Below are positions 22,930-35,600 of a stretch of 64,000 nt of DNA, one piece after another. The notes under the pieces were generated by a model. It worked only from the letters and a program-made list of their open reading frames with translations, did no database searches and had not been told where the DNA came from. The stretch covers positions 86,708 through 150,707 of the forward strand of contig SAXG01000088.1 of assembly GCA_012932865.1 (NCBI GenBank), written 5' to 3'. The stretch comes from Amylostereum areolatum (lineage: Eukaryota; Basidiomycota; Agaricomycetes; Russulales; Stereaceae). How positions within the stretch are numbered: position 1 is the first letter of the stretch; each line of letters opens with the position of its first letter. A program made the position numbers and the translations under genes.

Positions 22930-25174
22930 GACGATTTTTTTAGCTGGTATAGATGTGCTTCACTCTACACTTGACTGTGTGTCAATCGATTCGACGGCGA
23001 GCCCGCGTAGGCGTCCACAACGGTGGCTGATCAGTAGATGTCCTAAGTCTCTGTCTTCAACTTCCACCGTCTCTGTCTTCAACTTCCACCATTCTACTAG
23101 TGAAAAGTTTCTTCCGTACTTTTGGCCGGTGGGCAGACGGATGGCTGAGCAGCGAGAAGGGGAGACAGTTCATGAATATTGACGCGCGTTGAACGTTGAG
23201 CAAACTTCGAGGCCGTCGAGGCCGCGGGAGACAAGTACCTGACTGGTCAAGGACTTTTTCCTGGTCGACGCCCACAATCAGTCGTATAGATTGCCGTGCC
23301 TTCATTCCCCGGCGCTGGCTTATGGCCGTAAGTACGGGGAAGGGTGGACGCCGAACGGCGGTGAGTTAACTTATGATAATGAGAGTCGTAGCGGTGACGT
23401 CATGTCTATTTCTAATAAGTAACAAAGAGTACAGTAAGTTCTTATGTAACAGGCCTATACGTGCGTTCGCCGACTCATCGACAATCACTCGGCTTTCAAT
23501 TTCAGCCCTCTCTGTCTGTATTCACCTATCCAACTGACGTGTTGGGAATCAAGGCATCCATCCCGTCACCTCCTTCTTGGTCCAGACTTCAAAGCAAGTC
23601 CGCAACGCCAGGCAACGCCTTTGGCAAGAATCAGCGGATCGTATGAGTCCCCATGAGTCCCGGCTTCCAGCAACCGCGGAGCAACGACACGATCCTGGCA
23701 AGACGTATAGTACGTAGGCTTTGTGAATCCATTAATCTCGCCTGACTTTGATCCTGCTAGCTGCGATAGACTCTGGCACCGAACAACGCACATGTCCAGA
23801 TGGTATTACGGTAACGCTGGGGCAAAGTATCGAATTCTACATCCCCAATTCGTCGGCCTCAGAGAATTAGCGCTTCATCATGTTCGCAAGTTGTGCGAAC
23901 ACCGGAAACACCGGAAAGGTATCGCCTCCCCCCTCATCTCCGATCACCAGTAGGATCACGCGTGAAGACGCCTCTTAAAGATTCAAGTTTCGAGCTTCAA
24001 GGCTTGACCAAACGTATAGCCCATCTGCATCGACGGCACATGTACACCTGCTCGCATGCTCGCACGCCGGATGGAAATCTAGGGACGTTTTGAACAACGA
24101 GAATAAGTACCGGTAATTCCAAACCTGAACATTTTCACACCTACGCCGCGACCTTTCTATGAGAAGTGCGTTTCTTACAACGCCCCATCTGCTTTGGTGC
24201 GGCACTCTTGTCGATGACTCGTTGTGGGTCCCCAAGGTGTGCTGCGTTCAATATATCTCATGTGGTTGAACGAAGCGCAGGGACTTGAGCTGATCATTGC
24301 AATATCTATCCCTAGGTGTACGCGCTGGTCATGTCTTCGGGGCCGGTGTGGCGTTTACATCATACCTTACTACTGATACATGTTCTACATCCGTTGATGC
24401 TTCCATTGCTGCTTTCGTGGTGACGGTCACGGTCAGTAGCGGACTTCAACTTCAAGATAATAAATTAGGTGGCTTGCTAATCATGGTTTAACGGTAGCTC
24501 TGACTGCTGCGCAAACATTATGGCAATACGACACAGGAAACTGGACCTCGATGAACGTCTTTTCAAGCGTATGGAACTCTCTGGAGAATACGCGGTGCTC
24601 TGCGTGTGTTCGGAAACTAATCGGATCGGCTACATTGACAATATACCATTCACGTTGTTTGCCTACCGGTTTTATCGTCGTCCAGTTCACACCGCCGCTA
24701 TTTGCGACGGCTGCCGTTGACGTTGACAAATCGTGTGAGCCTTCTTCTATTGTTCCCGCCTTCGATTGCTAACCACGCAGCCCCATTCCACAGGTTTCTT
24801 TATGGTCTTTCTCATGATCGAGCATGTCCGGCCACATCAGCACGTCTTCACCAACTTCACTAAACGCGGTGGATACGAACTCTCGGAAGGTAAATAGACC
24901 CGACGGCTTTTTGGGCATGTGATAGCGTCTTTGAAGACAGGCGAAGAATTCCTAGCCCCGAGTGAGTACGGCGAATTGCCTTTATGCGTCGGTAAGGTCT
25001 TCACCGGTAATCTACGAACTCCGCTGTGGGCGCGTAGGCGATGGTCCGCAATTGTCGCATCTGATCTATAGCAACGCAGCCCAAGAACTCCTTGTGCCAC
25101 TGAGACAGCTAGGTGGTATAAGTACTGCCAGAATTGCCAAGCTTTTGCACCTCATTTGCAACCTCCCGTCTATC
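22930..25174. other. 2.2-kb spacer with possible decayed membrane-protein gene
   Basis: No intact gene. Around 24490-24760 the plus strand holds a stretch reading ALTAAQTLWQYDTGNW and VWNS, which resembles the fifth and sixth helix region of DUF6534 proteins, but stops follow and no consistent exon chain exists. It may be a relic of a second DUF6534 gene. A 22-bp tandem duplication lies at 23047-23090. Confidence 0.45.
23047..23090. repeat. Perfect 22-bp tandem duplication
   Basis: Two adjacent identical copies of a 22-base unit beginning GTCTCTGTC and ending TTCCACC, in non-coding sequence downstream of the MFS gene. Confidence 0.85.
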
Positions 25175-27253
25175 ATGCCGCTGGAATTCATGGACTGCCT
25201 TGCAGTCCTTTTTGCTGCATCCTTCGCCGTGTACATCTACACCTCCAGGTGCCTTATGTCCAGGAGAGGGCTCCCGCTTCCTCCAGGTCCTCAGCCCCTT
25301 CCAATCCTGGGCAACCTCCTCGACATGCCCCACAAGAATGAGTGGATGACATACCAGGAGTGGAGCAAGAGATTTGGTGCGTCATACATGTCGTAGCGAA
25401 CGAGGCTCGTTGTCTAACTCCTTGGCAGATTCAGATATTGTGTACATCAAGACGCTTGGACAGAGCATCGTCATCCTCAACTCGGTCAAGGCGGCATCCG
25501 ATCTGTTGGATAAGCGGTCGTCCATATACTCCGACCGGTCAGTGACGCTGTCTTCCTCACTTGATCTTTCTAATGCTCTCACCCCCTCAGACCTACCATC
25601 ACAGCGCTGAGCGACTTGTGAGTTGCCAAATCGGTCTGTATTCGACCATGTTGACTGACTGGTTGCCGGCACTAGCGTCGGATTCGGCTGGACAACGGGG
25701 CTACTGCCGTACGGGAAACGATGGCGCAAACATCGCAAAGAGCTTGCCCTTACGTTGGGTGCGGGAGCATCAAGACGTTACGAGCCCCTGGAAATGAAGG
25801 CAACGTATAGATTGTTGAGAAATCTCCTCCAAACTCCAGATGCCTTCAGCCAGCATTTACGACAGTGCGTTCTCTTTTACTCGAACGCATTTTGTCCATC
25901 TGAATCTTCAGCAGCATGGCTGGACAAGTCACTCTGTCTATCTCTTATGGTATCGACATCCAACCTTGCGAGGACCCCTGGATTGAACTGGCCGAACGCT
26001 GTTTGAAAGCGTTTGACGTTAGCACCCAACTGAGTGGCAGGATTTTCGATCTACTCCCCTTCTGTGAGTTCTTTCACTCGACTCTCTATCCAACGAACCA
26101 TCCTTAACGGCGGAAACAGTGAAGCGCATGCCTTGGTGGTTTCCCGGTGCGGGCTTCAAGAGGAACGTGCCGAGGTTTGCACGATGTGTCGCTGACGCTG
26201 TCGAGAAACCGTATGCAGCTACAGAAGCTGCTGTGGTGCGCTCCCATTAAAGTCCACTGTCCAGGAACCGTGTGCTAATGGTACGTCCGTATAGGCTGGA
26301 GGCCATGCAAGTTCGTCGGTGGCTCATGCTATCATAACAGACCAGAATTCCCTTCCCGCTTCACAAAGGGATACGGTACTAGCAAAGGAAGTTTCCGCCA
26401 ATATTTTTCTCGCTGGGGCTGACACCGTAAGGTTTACCGTTGCCGTCCTTCCGTCCACACATTTATGTTCACTCCAGACGAATTCTGTCCTGATTACTTT
26501 CATGCTGGCCATGGTACTCAACCCCGACGCACAGAAGAAAGCTCAAGCAGAGATTGACACTGTTGTTGGCACAGTACGCCTTCCTGACTTCGAAGACCAG
26601 GAGTCCCTTCCATATGCCAACGCCCTCGTGAAGGAAGTCTTTCGTTGGCATCCAGTTACACCTTTAGGTACGTCGCGCGATCTACGTGTTATTTTCGGCC
26701 ACTAAACGTATATGCCGCAGGTGTCCCCCATCGTTTGATGACCGACGATATATACGAGGGGCTTTTCATCCCGGGTGGCGCAGTTGTCATTGCGAATACT
26801 TGGTCAGCCCCGTATCTCACCTGTCGTCGATGAAGCTTACCTTAGAGCGTAGGGCTATACTACACGACGAAGTCGAATACCCCGATCATGGTAAATTCAA
26901 GCCAGAGCGTTTCTTGGACGAGAAGGCAAAATTCCCGGATGCGTCGTTCGGGTTTGGAAGACGTGTATGCCCTGGTCAGCTCGTGGCACGTTCTGCTGTG
27001 TGGATGACCCTGGTCAGCGTCTTGGCTACATTCAACATCTCCCATGCGGTCGATGAGAACGGGCGTGCGGTTGAAGTGTCGGAACAGTACAGCTCGGGGA
27101 TGATTTCGTGAGTGTTATCAAACGTCGTTTACCAATATCTTCTAACCGAGTCGCGGCCATAGGTATCCTCCTCCCTTCAGATGCATGATAAAACCGCGGT
27201 CGGAAGTCGCATCTACTCTGATCAAGGCCACGAAGGAGGTGGATGATGTATAG
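25175..27253 (+). CDS. Cytochrome P450 monooxygenase
   Basis: A membrane anchor at residues 5-22 is followed by the proline hinge LPLPPGPQPLPILGN. The classical P450 marks are all present: FLAGADT (oxygen-binding I helix), KEVFRWHP (ExxR of the K helix), FKPERF, and the heme loop FGFGRRVCPG with its Cys ligand near 26965. About a dozen short introns join in phase, ending TKEVDDV-stop, for roughly 500 residues. It would be anchored in the endoplasmic reticulum and use a P450 reductase. The sequence resembles the basidiomycete clans annotated as O-methylsterigmatocystin oxidoreductase-like, but substrate cannot be told. Its neighbours suggest a tailoring enzyme. Confidence 0.87.
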
Positions 27254-27521
27254 GACAGTATTGCTGTTACAAACCTTGAGAAACCATACTAGGGGCCCTT
27301 CTGAGCTGCCTCTGTGACGGATGAATACGACTACATACTTGAGTTATTTGACGAATAGTGCTTGAAGGTTGTGCACTGTGCAGCTCGCCGCGTGGCAATG
27401 ACCGAGTTGGCCGATGGGAATTTGACGGCCTGCCTTGTGATCACCACCGTCGGACCATCATGCTGGACAACCGAACGCCCTTCATCCCAACCTCGTCATT
27501 CTCTCTTAACGGCGCCGTGAA

Positions 27522-28230
27522 ATGGCCCCTAAGACGCACTCTTGGATATCGTTATGGTTTCTGGTGACAACGCCAGTCATCATATGGGACGCAAGCTACT
27601 GCTTTCTCAGGTATACCTCATGCACTTGTCAGTTTGAGCTTGTATGAGATACCATCCACAGGCCTCGTTCAATGGTTGGGGGTGACCTACACTGGATATG
27701 GAAACCATACGAAATCTACCAAAACATTGACTACGTATACGGATTACCGGCGTTCGAACGGGGAGACGGGTTCACCAACGCGCAATGTACGTTCTCTCTA
27801 TCACCACTTGTTTCGGATCTAACTGGGCCATGATGCATGTTGCTCCAGCCTTCCTGAATATAGTGGAGACCGTCATGAATGTCTTGTACCTCTACTTGGC
27901 CCATGTCGTTGAATGGCCCGCCGCCTCTGTCATTGGGTTCGCGAGCGTGGTTATGACGCTTTCCAAGACCGTTCTATATTGGCTCCAGGAATACTTCTGC
28001 GGAGGGTGTGCTGTCGGGCATAACTCCCCGTATGACCTTGTCGTATACTGGATTATTCCTAACGGGTAGGTCGATTGTTCGTTGCCCCTACGCTGCAGCT
28101 GACCTCCCGTCGCAGGCTTTGGCTCGTCGTTCCAAGTTTCATCACATACACTCTCGGGCGAGAGCTCATCAATACGCTGCTTATTGCTCATCGGAGTGCC
28201 ACGAAGGAGGTGTCAGGAAAGAAGGAGTGA
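27522..28230 (+). CDS. Small multi-pass membrane protein of a conserved fungal family
   Basis: Four exons join in phase to about 185 residues: an N-terminal hydrophobic segment, GGDLHWIWKPYEIYQNIDYVYG, FTNAQSFLNIVETVMNVLY, MTLSKTVLYWLQEYFCG, a VGHN motif, VVYWIIPNGLW and a lysine-rich tail. (The longest strings here are split over the actual exons.) I recognise this as a widespread uncharacterised fungal membrane family, perhaps with an EXPERA-like helical fold; that placement is a guess. It begins 269 bp after the P450 stop in the same direction, so it may be co-regulated with it. No lesion seen. Confidence 0.7.
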
Positions 28231-28506
28231 ACTAGTTCTTCAGTCTGATCTGTCCAGACGAAAAGCAACCGTCTAGATATCTCATCTTTGTATCCCATAT
28301 AGCGTCTTTTCCTCCCTTCTTGACTACTTTGTTCTTGACTGCTTTTTGTACTCCCGTATCAATATATCCTCGATGAGCAGTCTATCTCTTTTCACCAGAG
28401 CATTTTGTTGCCCCTACGACTCACGAGAATATGCGAAATAATATGCCATTTATCTGATAAGTACGCGAGCCGCGGAACGCAGCGTTGAGTCCAATACGCG
28501 ACTTCC

Positions 28507-29403
28507 ATGTCTTCATCAACCTCAACAGCGATCAAAGTCGTCCAGGAGGATAAAAACCCTCGCGGAATCCCTAAGGCTCTCTTCATCGTACGCCCCGTCT
28601 CCAGGACGCCCCACGATCAAGCTCACACCCGGCCGCACAGAACGACGTAGAAGAGTACCTAGGCGGTCCTGAAGCAGAGGCGGACAAGGTCCTTAGCGCG
28701 CTCCAAGATGCTCTTGCGTATGTATCTCCAGAGAAAGATGGACACCCCGAACATATGCTGACGTTCTACCATGCAGAAAATACCGTTACATGGAGAGCAA
28801 TCTCACCCAACGACGCCAAGGCCTCGAGGACAAGATCCCTGACATCAAGAAAACGTTGAGCATGGTGGAGTACCTTCGCGACAGACGAGTACGCCCTCCG
28901 TTTCTTTTGGGAAATCTCCTACTTATATTTTCACGGTAGGAAGGAAAGAAGGCCGCGACGGCGGACGATGAGGATGGCCTCGAAGACGATGAGGAGGACG
29001 ATGAGGAGGACAAATCCAAACCCCTTCAAACAACCTTTGAGCTAGCCGATACACTCTATGCCGAGGCAGAACTTGAAGACACCGACGCTGTCTACCTGTG
29101 GCTTGGGGTACGTAGTCTTTTTCCACGTCCCACCATCCTTCACCCTGTTCACCGGACGCTATATCACAGGCAAACGTCATGCTCTCCTATAAAATTCCTG
29201 TAGCGATTGATCTACTACGATCCAAGCTCAGCGCCGCTCAGACTACCCTCAATAACACGATCGAGGATCTCGAGTTCTTGCGCGAACAGCTCACTGTGAT
29301 GGAGGTGAACACAGCGCGGGTGTATAATTGGGACGTGAAGCGTCGAAGGGAGAAGAGGGAGCGGGAAAGTTTAGTCGGCACGGCGGAAGGCAAAGACCGA
29401 TGA
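28507..29403 (+). CDS. PAC10: Prefoldin subunit 3 (VBP1/Pac10-like)
   Basis: Exons encode an alpha-type prefoldin: N-terminal NPRGIPKALFI, coiled coil with KYRYMESNLTQRRQGLEDK and IPDIKKTL, the beta-hairpin region TTFELADTLYAEAEL and VYLWLGANVMLSY, and a C-terminal coiled coil ending in a basic tail. Prefoldin is a cytosolic hexamer that hands nascent actin and tubulin to the CCT chaperonin. A strongly acidic loop (DDEDGLEDDEEDDEED) sits between the first helix and the hairpin. The gene ends 125 bp from the convergent MRD1 end. Confidence 0.88.
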
Positions 29404-29528
29404 TGTCCTCTCAGTCTCCTCTGTACTTACCCACACAATGTTTTTTCGTTGCGTTCGATATTCGCCCACTAGCGTTGTCGGAAGAGGGAAGTATGGCCAT
29501 AAGTGTCAACTAATACCAAGTCAATACA

Positions 29529-32411
29529 TCAAACATCGGTCTCCCCCTCCTCCTCATCCTCATCCAACACGAGCTTTCTCTTCTTCCCGGGCAACTCCTT
29601 GCCATCACCAAGGCCAACCCCAGCCTTCTTCCTCAACTGCTCGATATCCATATCACCCTCTTCCGCCCACTCCAGCACCAAATGCCTTCCAAGCAAGTGA
29701 GTATGTTTGAGGGCGTTGTATGCATTCTCAGCTTCGTGTCGAGAGACAAACTCCAAGAAAGCGAAACCGCGCGTCCGTTGGTCGAACCGTTTGGGTACAC
29801 GCACTGACTTGAGTTGCCCATGAGCCCTGAACCATTCGCTATGAGCATCGGTGGGCAAACGAGAGGAGGCGAGAGAATACACACCCGAAGAGTTCCCGAA
29901 CGTCCTTTCTTGTCGCCTCGAAAGGTAAGTTCTTGACCAACATCTTCGTTGTGCTGCTCTTTCCTGCACCTTTCGCCTTCTCGTCCTTTTCCTCCTCTGC
30001 CCCACGCCCAGCGAACTTGGCCGTCAACGCGTGACCGTCCAACACATAACCTTGAATGCCTTTGACCGCCTTCTTCGCCGCATCGGTTGTCTTGAACCCG
30101 ACGAAACCGTACCCCATACTGAGACGCGCCGTCGGACGCTTCGGGTCCGGCTTCGTTTGCACGCGCGCAAAGGAGAATGAGGGTAGATGACGGAAGACTT
30201 GTACGAGTCGCTCTGTCGTCGTCGAGAAGGCAAGGTTCTTGATAAAGAGCGTCGTCCCTGCGGACACCGCTGGTTCTTCGCCATTCTCAGAGTCTTTGTC
30301 GTCAATTGTGACTGCGTTCGTCTTCGAGCCATCCATGGGAGTAGAATGGCCAGTGTCTGTCGACGGATCTTGGAACATCCCAAGGGGGCCCTTCTCGAGG
30401 TAAATGACTGAATTGCCCAGTCGTCGATAGGCGATGGCACGGAACGCAGCGCTTGCCTCGTCCGAATGAATGAACTCCACTACGGCCATAGTCCCTGCAG
30501 GCGGCACCAGCACACGGCTGAGCGTCCCATGGCCCTCAAACATCTCGCGTATTTGCTCGGCGGTCGTACCGTAGGGGATGTTCTTGACAAGGATAGTAGT
30601 GTCTGATCGTCCGCGACCCGAAAACGAGGATAGGATGACGCCTTGGGATTCAAGGTATGTTTTGGTCTCTTGAATGACATGAGTCTCCGCAAGGGCTAGC
30701 TTGACAGCAGCGTTCGACGACTCAGGGTCAAGGATATCGGCTTTCGATACGTTCATCCGATCAGCGACGGAAGACAGAACGGCGTCGCTCTGTATTGCCA
30801 CTTTAGTTTTAGGAAGACATGAATATAGGGCACCACTCACGTTCATGTAGAGCATAGTCCAGTTGAACTCCTTCCCGGCGCCCGCCTTGCGTTTTGCGTT
30901 CCGATCCTCTTTCAAGGAACGCTTCTTGGCGTCCTCACCTTCAATGGAAAGGTTTCCCTTCCTGTCCACAGCACCCATTATGTGCAACAGACGGCCTTGA
31001 AACGAACGCCTGTCCAAGGACTCGTACGCAGAAAGCGCGGACTCCGGCTGAGCGAATTTGACGTATGCAAGGCCTTTCGGCTGTTTTGTTACGGGGTCCA
31101 CGGGGAAGTAAATCTGGGGAGGAAGTCAGCGTTATTCAAATCACTTAGCGACAAGGAAGAAAAAAAGGTCAGAGTATACTATCAAATTTCCCAATGCATA
31201 ATCAACAATCCACGAATGGTCTGATGTCCCTATGCAAGCGTCTCATCCGGAAGCGAGGTCAGAGAGAAGAGCTCACCTTTGGAATGCAGAAGAACAGAAG
31301 AAAAAGGCTCAGCCGAAGACATTCCATTCCTATACTGGAAACACGGGCATACCTGCGAAACAATGGTCAGCAATGAACGATATCAAATGGACGCAGGAGA
31401 AAGTGGATCAGAAAAAAAAACTATTTAGTTCCCGCATAAATCAACATACTCCTGAGAGTCTGCTGTCCCTATGCATGATATCATCTCGCTACCGTACAGC
31501 CAGTGCGACTTGCCGTACAAGGAAGGTTGAGCAGGTACTCACCTGAAGGATTTCGCCGTAAGGCCGGAAGAGTTCGCGCAGCTCGTCTTCGGTACAAGAG
31601 AAGGCCAGGTTGCGAACGAAGAGTCGTGCAGTCTGGAGGATGGTCTCCCGATTAGGGTCGTTGTCGTCTTGCAACGGGGGTTCAATAGCAGTGTCCCCTT
31701 CCCCGTCGTTCCCATCTCCATTTTCATCGTCAGACTGAATGAAAGTCTTGCCAGCCTCCTCGACGCCTTGCTTCATTCGTCGTCGCATCCACTCCATGTC
31801 TGACAAACCCTCCGGTATCTGGCTGTCCTCGCCTTCTTCGCCCTGGTGGTCTGACACCGATTTGCCCCCATTTTTCGTGTTCATCGGCTGAGTTAACTCG
31901 TCGTTCGCCCATGCAGGGCCCGATCTCGCTTTGGGTTGCATGACCTCCATGAAGGCGTCGAGCTGGGCATCTTCGGGTTTGTTGAGCTCGTCAGCATCGG
32001 CGGACCCCTTCGAAAGCTTCTTAGTCTTCAGTATATTTGACGGACCAGGCTCCCTGTGTTCTGGGTCGATTCGTGGTCGTTTATTGGGTCGAGGAGCAGG
32101 GGCGTCCTTCGCACCCTACGACGTGGTCAGTATGCCTGCAAGCAGGTCAGCAACAGACAACTCACATCGACAACTTCAACCCTCACCCGTGTTGAGTCGA
32201 TGAATGTTTTGTCAAACCATTGCTGCGCCTGCACGGCCTCTTCGCCGGTCTTATAACCAACGAACCCGAAACGCCGCGATGAGCCGTCTCTTTTGAGAGC
32301 GACTTTGATGTCGGTAATGGTCCCCACGGGTGCCTTCGCCTGAGAGAAGTGTTGCTGAAGGCGGTCTTGAGTGACATATGCAGGTAAGTTTTTGACGATG
32401 AGACGAGACAT
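29529..32411 (-). CDS. MRD1: Multiple RNA-binding domain protein 1 (rRNA processing)
   Basis: The protein has the MRD1 layout: RRM1 at the start (MSRLIVKNLP, RRFGFVGYKT), an acidic and charged linker, RRM2 (RLFVRNLAFSCTEDELRELF, KGLAYVKF), a spacer with YESLDRRSFQGRLLH, RRM3 (TTILVKNIPYG), RRM4 (TTLFIKNLAFSTTTERL, YGFVGFKT) and RRM5 (KMLVKNLPFEATRKDVRELF, RGFAFLEF). MRD1 binds pre-rRNA in the nucleolus and is needed for 18S rRNA release. RRM2 is split by a 429-base intron (31114-31542), far longer than the others. Start chosen at the ATG opening RRM1. Confidence 0.9.
31114..31542 (-). other. Unusually long intron in MRD1 with an internal degenerate duplication
   Basis: Donor GTGAGT and acceptor CCCCAG join RRM2 in phase 0. 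Inside, about 80 bases at 31167-31248 and at 31406-31487 are alike: both run from GTCAG or ATCAG through CATAA and TCAACA to GTCTG and GTCCCTATGCA. Other introns in this window are mostly 45-65 bases. Confidence 0.6.
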
Positions 32412-32632
32412 CGTTGACGGGAGAAGGGGAAGAGGAGAGAGGAATTGTATGAAAAATTCCCAACGGAAATTCGGCGAGGCCCGGTGGCGTGGGAATATCC
32501 ACGTGATCGCGTGTAGCGCGCTCTCGCGGCTCTTGTCATTGATCCTTTCACGAGTTTCAGTTTCTTCTTACATCTCATCCACAGTCACCACCCAAGTTCA
32601 ATACGACTAGGTTCCGTCGTATTTCGTAGAAC
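32412..32632. promoter_or_regulatory. Short bidirectional promoter, MRD1 / SHPRH-like
   Basis: The starts of two divergent conserved genes lie about 220 bp apart, so both core promoters must fit here. CT-rich stretches follow each start-proximal side; no clear TATA box. Confidence 0.55.
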
Positions 32633-35600
32633 ATGCGGTGCTCGCGTTCGAATCATACTTTCTACTCTCGGCGCAAGTCGTTCTATGACTATCACTTCAA
32701 TAGCACCCCTCGTCCTGCAGTCGGTTGGACAGGACTTGGTCACGCTCTCCGTGGTATAACGGAACGCATAGAAGCTGAAGAAGAGACGGTCATCAGAGGG
32801 AAGCGCAAGGCTGCATCGCTGTTTCCGGAAACGACAAAAAGAAGGAAACCATCCGACAATGTCAATACCGTACCCAAGTATAATATTCAAGACGAAGTTT
32901 CGGTGTTCCGCCATGAATACGAGCTGGAATACTCGAGAACTCCGCTGAAAGAAGGTCCAAGGGACGATACTTTGGAAGAATCTGCCGCTCAACATGACTT
33001 GCTTCGTCAGGAGAAGGAGTTCATGGAGATTCTTCACAAGTGTTATTGTACGCACGGCGAGTCCAAGACATCGTCCGTGGTACTCGATGTTGGCGAGGTT
33101 TCGATTGCCTATAATAAGCATGGTGCGCAACTTACAGACGCTTCAAATGGATACCTACTCTCCCTTCCTCCCGTCCAAGATGAAAACGGGGACGGTCACC
33201 TTTTTGCGTGGATGGACGACTTGCCTGCGCACATCGCCCCTGGCATTGCCAAACTCACTGCTAGTCTCCGTTTGGTCATTCCGTCTCCTGTGGATTGGGA
33301 CGAAGCTTCGGAAAGGCTTCCTTTCCGTGCCTCGGTTCATGTTACACTCTCTTTCTTCACCCCTCGAATCTTTGAACCCATATCCCCTGACCTCAAGAGA
33401 GCAGCGGTAGTTGCGCAGGAGGCTAGAGACCATCTCCTTCAACTTGCCTTTCCCACGCCCAATCTTTCCCCGTCGCTCGAACCATCATTTCATGGCAGGA
33501 TTGACATCCCCTTCTTTTATGCCGCAGTTCATGGTGCCCCCGCTCCCGATTCCCAAATGTCACAAGAAGCAGCGCAGCCCGACGAACTTGTCCCAACCCT
33601 TCTCCCTTTCCAGCGCAGGAGTGTGATCTGGATGCTCTCCAAGGAGGGTAAATCTATATCGCAACACGGCAAGATCACAGACTCAGTCAAGGATTCGACG
33701 TCCTTGCCGCCTTTGTGGGAACGCGTCACAGTTCAACGCTCATCCGGCGAACAAATTGATTGGTACTATCATCGTCTCACTGGCACGTTAACGCCCGAGT
33801 TTCCAGAGGACAAGTCTCATCCAGGTGGAATTCTCGCCGAAGAGCCCGGGTTGGGAAAGACCCTTGAATGCATCTCCCTCATTCTTCTCAATCCCGGCAT
33901 CGAAAGGAATCCTAGCACCTCACGTTGGGACGTAGCAGCGAGGGTAGACGTAAAGCAAGTGAAGGTTCGGAGGATCGGCATTCCTTTATCCTATATCTTT
34001 CTGAGTTGCTTCCCAGACAAGCCTTATCGTCACACCTTCGTCCCTTGCACAACAATGGATCGATGAGTTGGCTGCACACGCGCCCGTCCTCAAAGTTCTT
34101 GTTTATGATGGCTGGTCCAAACTTCCCGCCTTTGTCCGCACGACATCCAACACACCTCCAACGAAGCTGACCGGCAAGGCAAAGACCGGGAACAACGCAG
34201 TCGCCGAAGAGTCGGAAACCGACTGGTGCTCCTACGTGAATAGGTTCGACGTATGCATCACCACGTATAACGTCCTTCAGCAAGACCTGAACGTTGCACG
34301 TCCGCCCCCTCGTAGACCCCGCCGGAAAACTGCGGATTACTCTCGTACTGAACGGCCGCGAAGCCCGCTTGTGATGTGCGAGTTCTTCCGGGTGATTATG
34401 GACGAGGTACGCTGGCTATGTGGTTAACTCTGCCACTTGTCTGACTCCATCTGCAGGTGCAAATGGTAGGCGGGGGGAAAACGTCGTAAGTTTGTTGCAA
34501 CATCCCCAAGCTTTAACTAGGCGACAGACTTACCGTTACTTACTTACAGTGAGATGGTGTCCCTCATCCCACGCTACTCTTCTTTCGCTGTTTCGGGCAC
34601 CCCTGCTCGCGCACATGTCGCCGATTTGTCTCACGTTTTGAAGTATGCTTGATAACTCTCACCCATGCGTTGCATTCTCACCCCCAAGCACTGGCAGGTT
34701 TCTTCGTGTTGATCCGCAAATTGTAGCACCTCGTAGCTGGTCACGTCTCCTTGAACCTGATATGGCCTCCAACTTTGTGGCGCTCTTTCAACACTACACT
34801 GTCAGGTGCTTTGCTTCGCTAACCTTGTTTACAAAATACCTATTTTATTTCTAGGACTCTCAAGGCTTCGGTCAAGGATGAGCTAACTATTCCACAACAA
34901 ACTCGCTATCTCGTGCCCATAGAACTCGGTAGAGTTGAACGCCACGTAGGTCCGCAACAACACCCCTATATCGAGTTTCAATGACACGCTCTTAAGGTCT
35001 ACGACCAAGCCCTCGAAAAATCTTTGCAGGAACTCGGTCTCGACGCACGTGGTGTAGCAGCGACGGAGAATTGGGAAATCGATACCGCACTCCTCCGAAG
35101 TTGTCTTCGCCGACTCCGGCAGATCTGCACGCATCCGCAGGTCGGCCAACTCAAAGTAGGTGAAAAGTTCGCCCACAAGCCGGGGCGATTGAAAACGATG
35201 GGGGAGGTACTGGATGTAAGAATTTTTCTGTTTTAGCGGGGCGATGATCTCATCACGTTCGTGATTATTTTTAGGGGATGAGTGATCAGAACTGGAGAAA
35301 TCTCATGGAAGACCGCCGTACTAAGGTGCTATCATTTTTTTAATTTGCACTTCCTGGCGTAACCTCCCTTAATTCAGATCAATGAGCTTGCTCGCTGCGC
35401 CCAGCTGACCCAGCACGCCAAACACATTCAGGCTCGCCACCATAAATCCGCTGAAATCCTACTGCAGGCTGAGAAAGAAGCGAACCAACTCATTGAGGAT
35501 ATCAAAACCGAACTCGCTCATCACAACGAAAAAGGTGAAGCGCTGAAGCGTGAAGTTGTCGCCCTTGGGGCTGCGCGGAAGCAGCATTCAACAGCAGATA

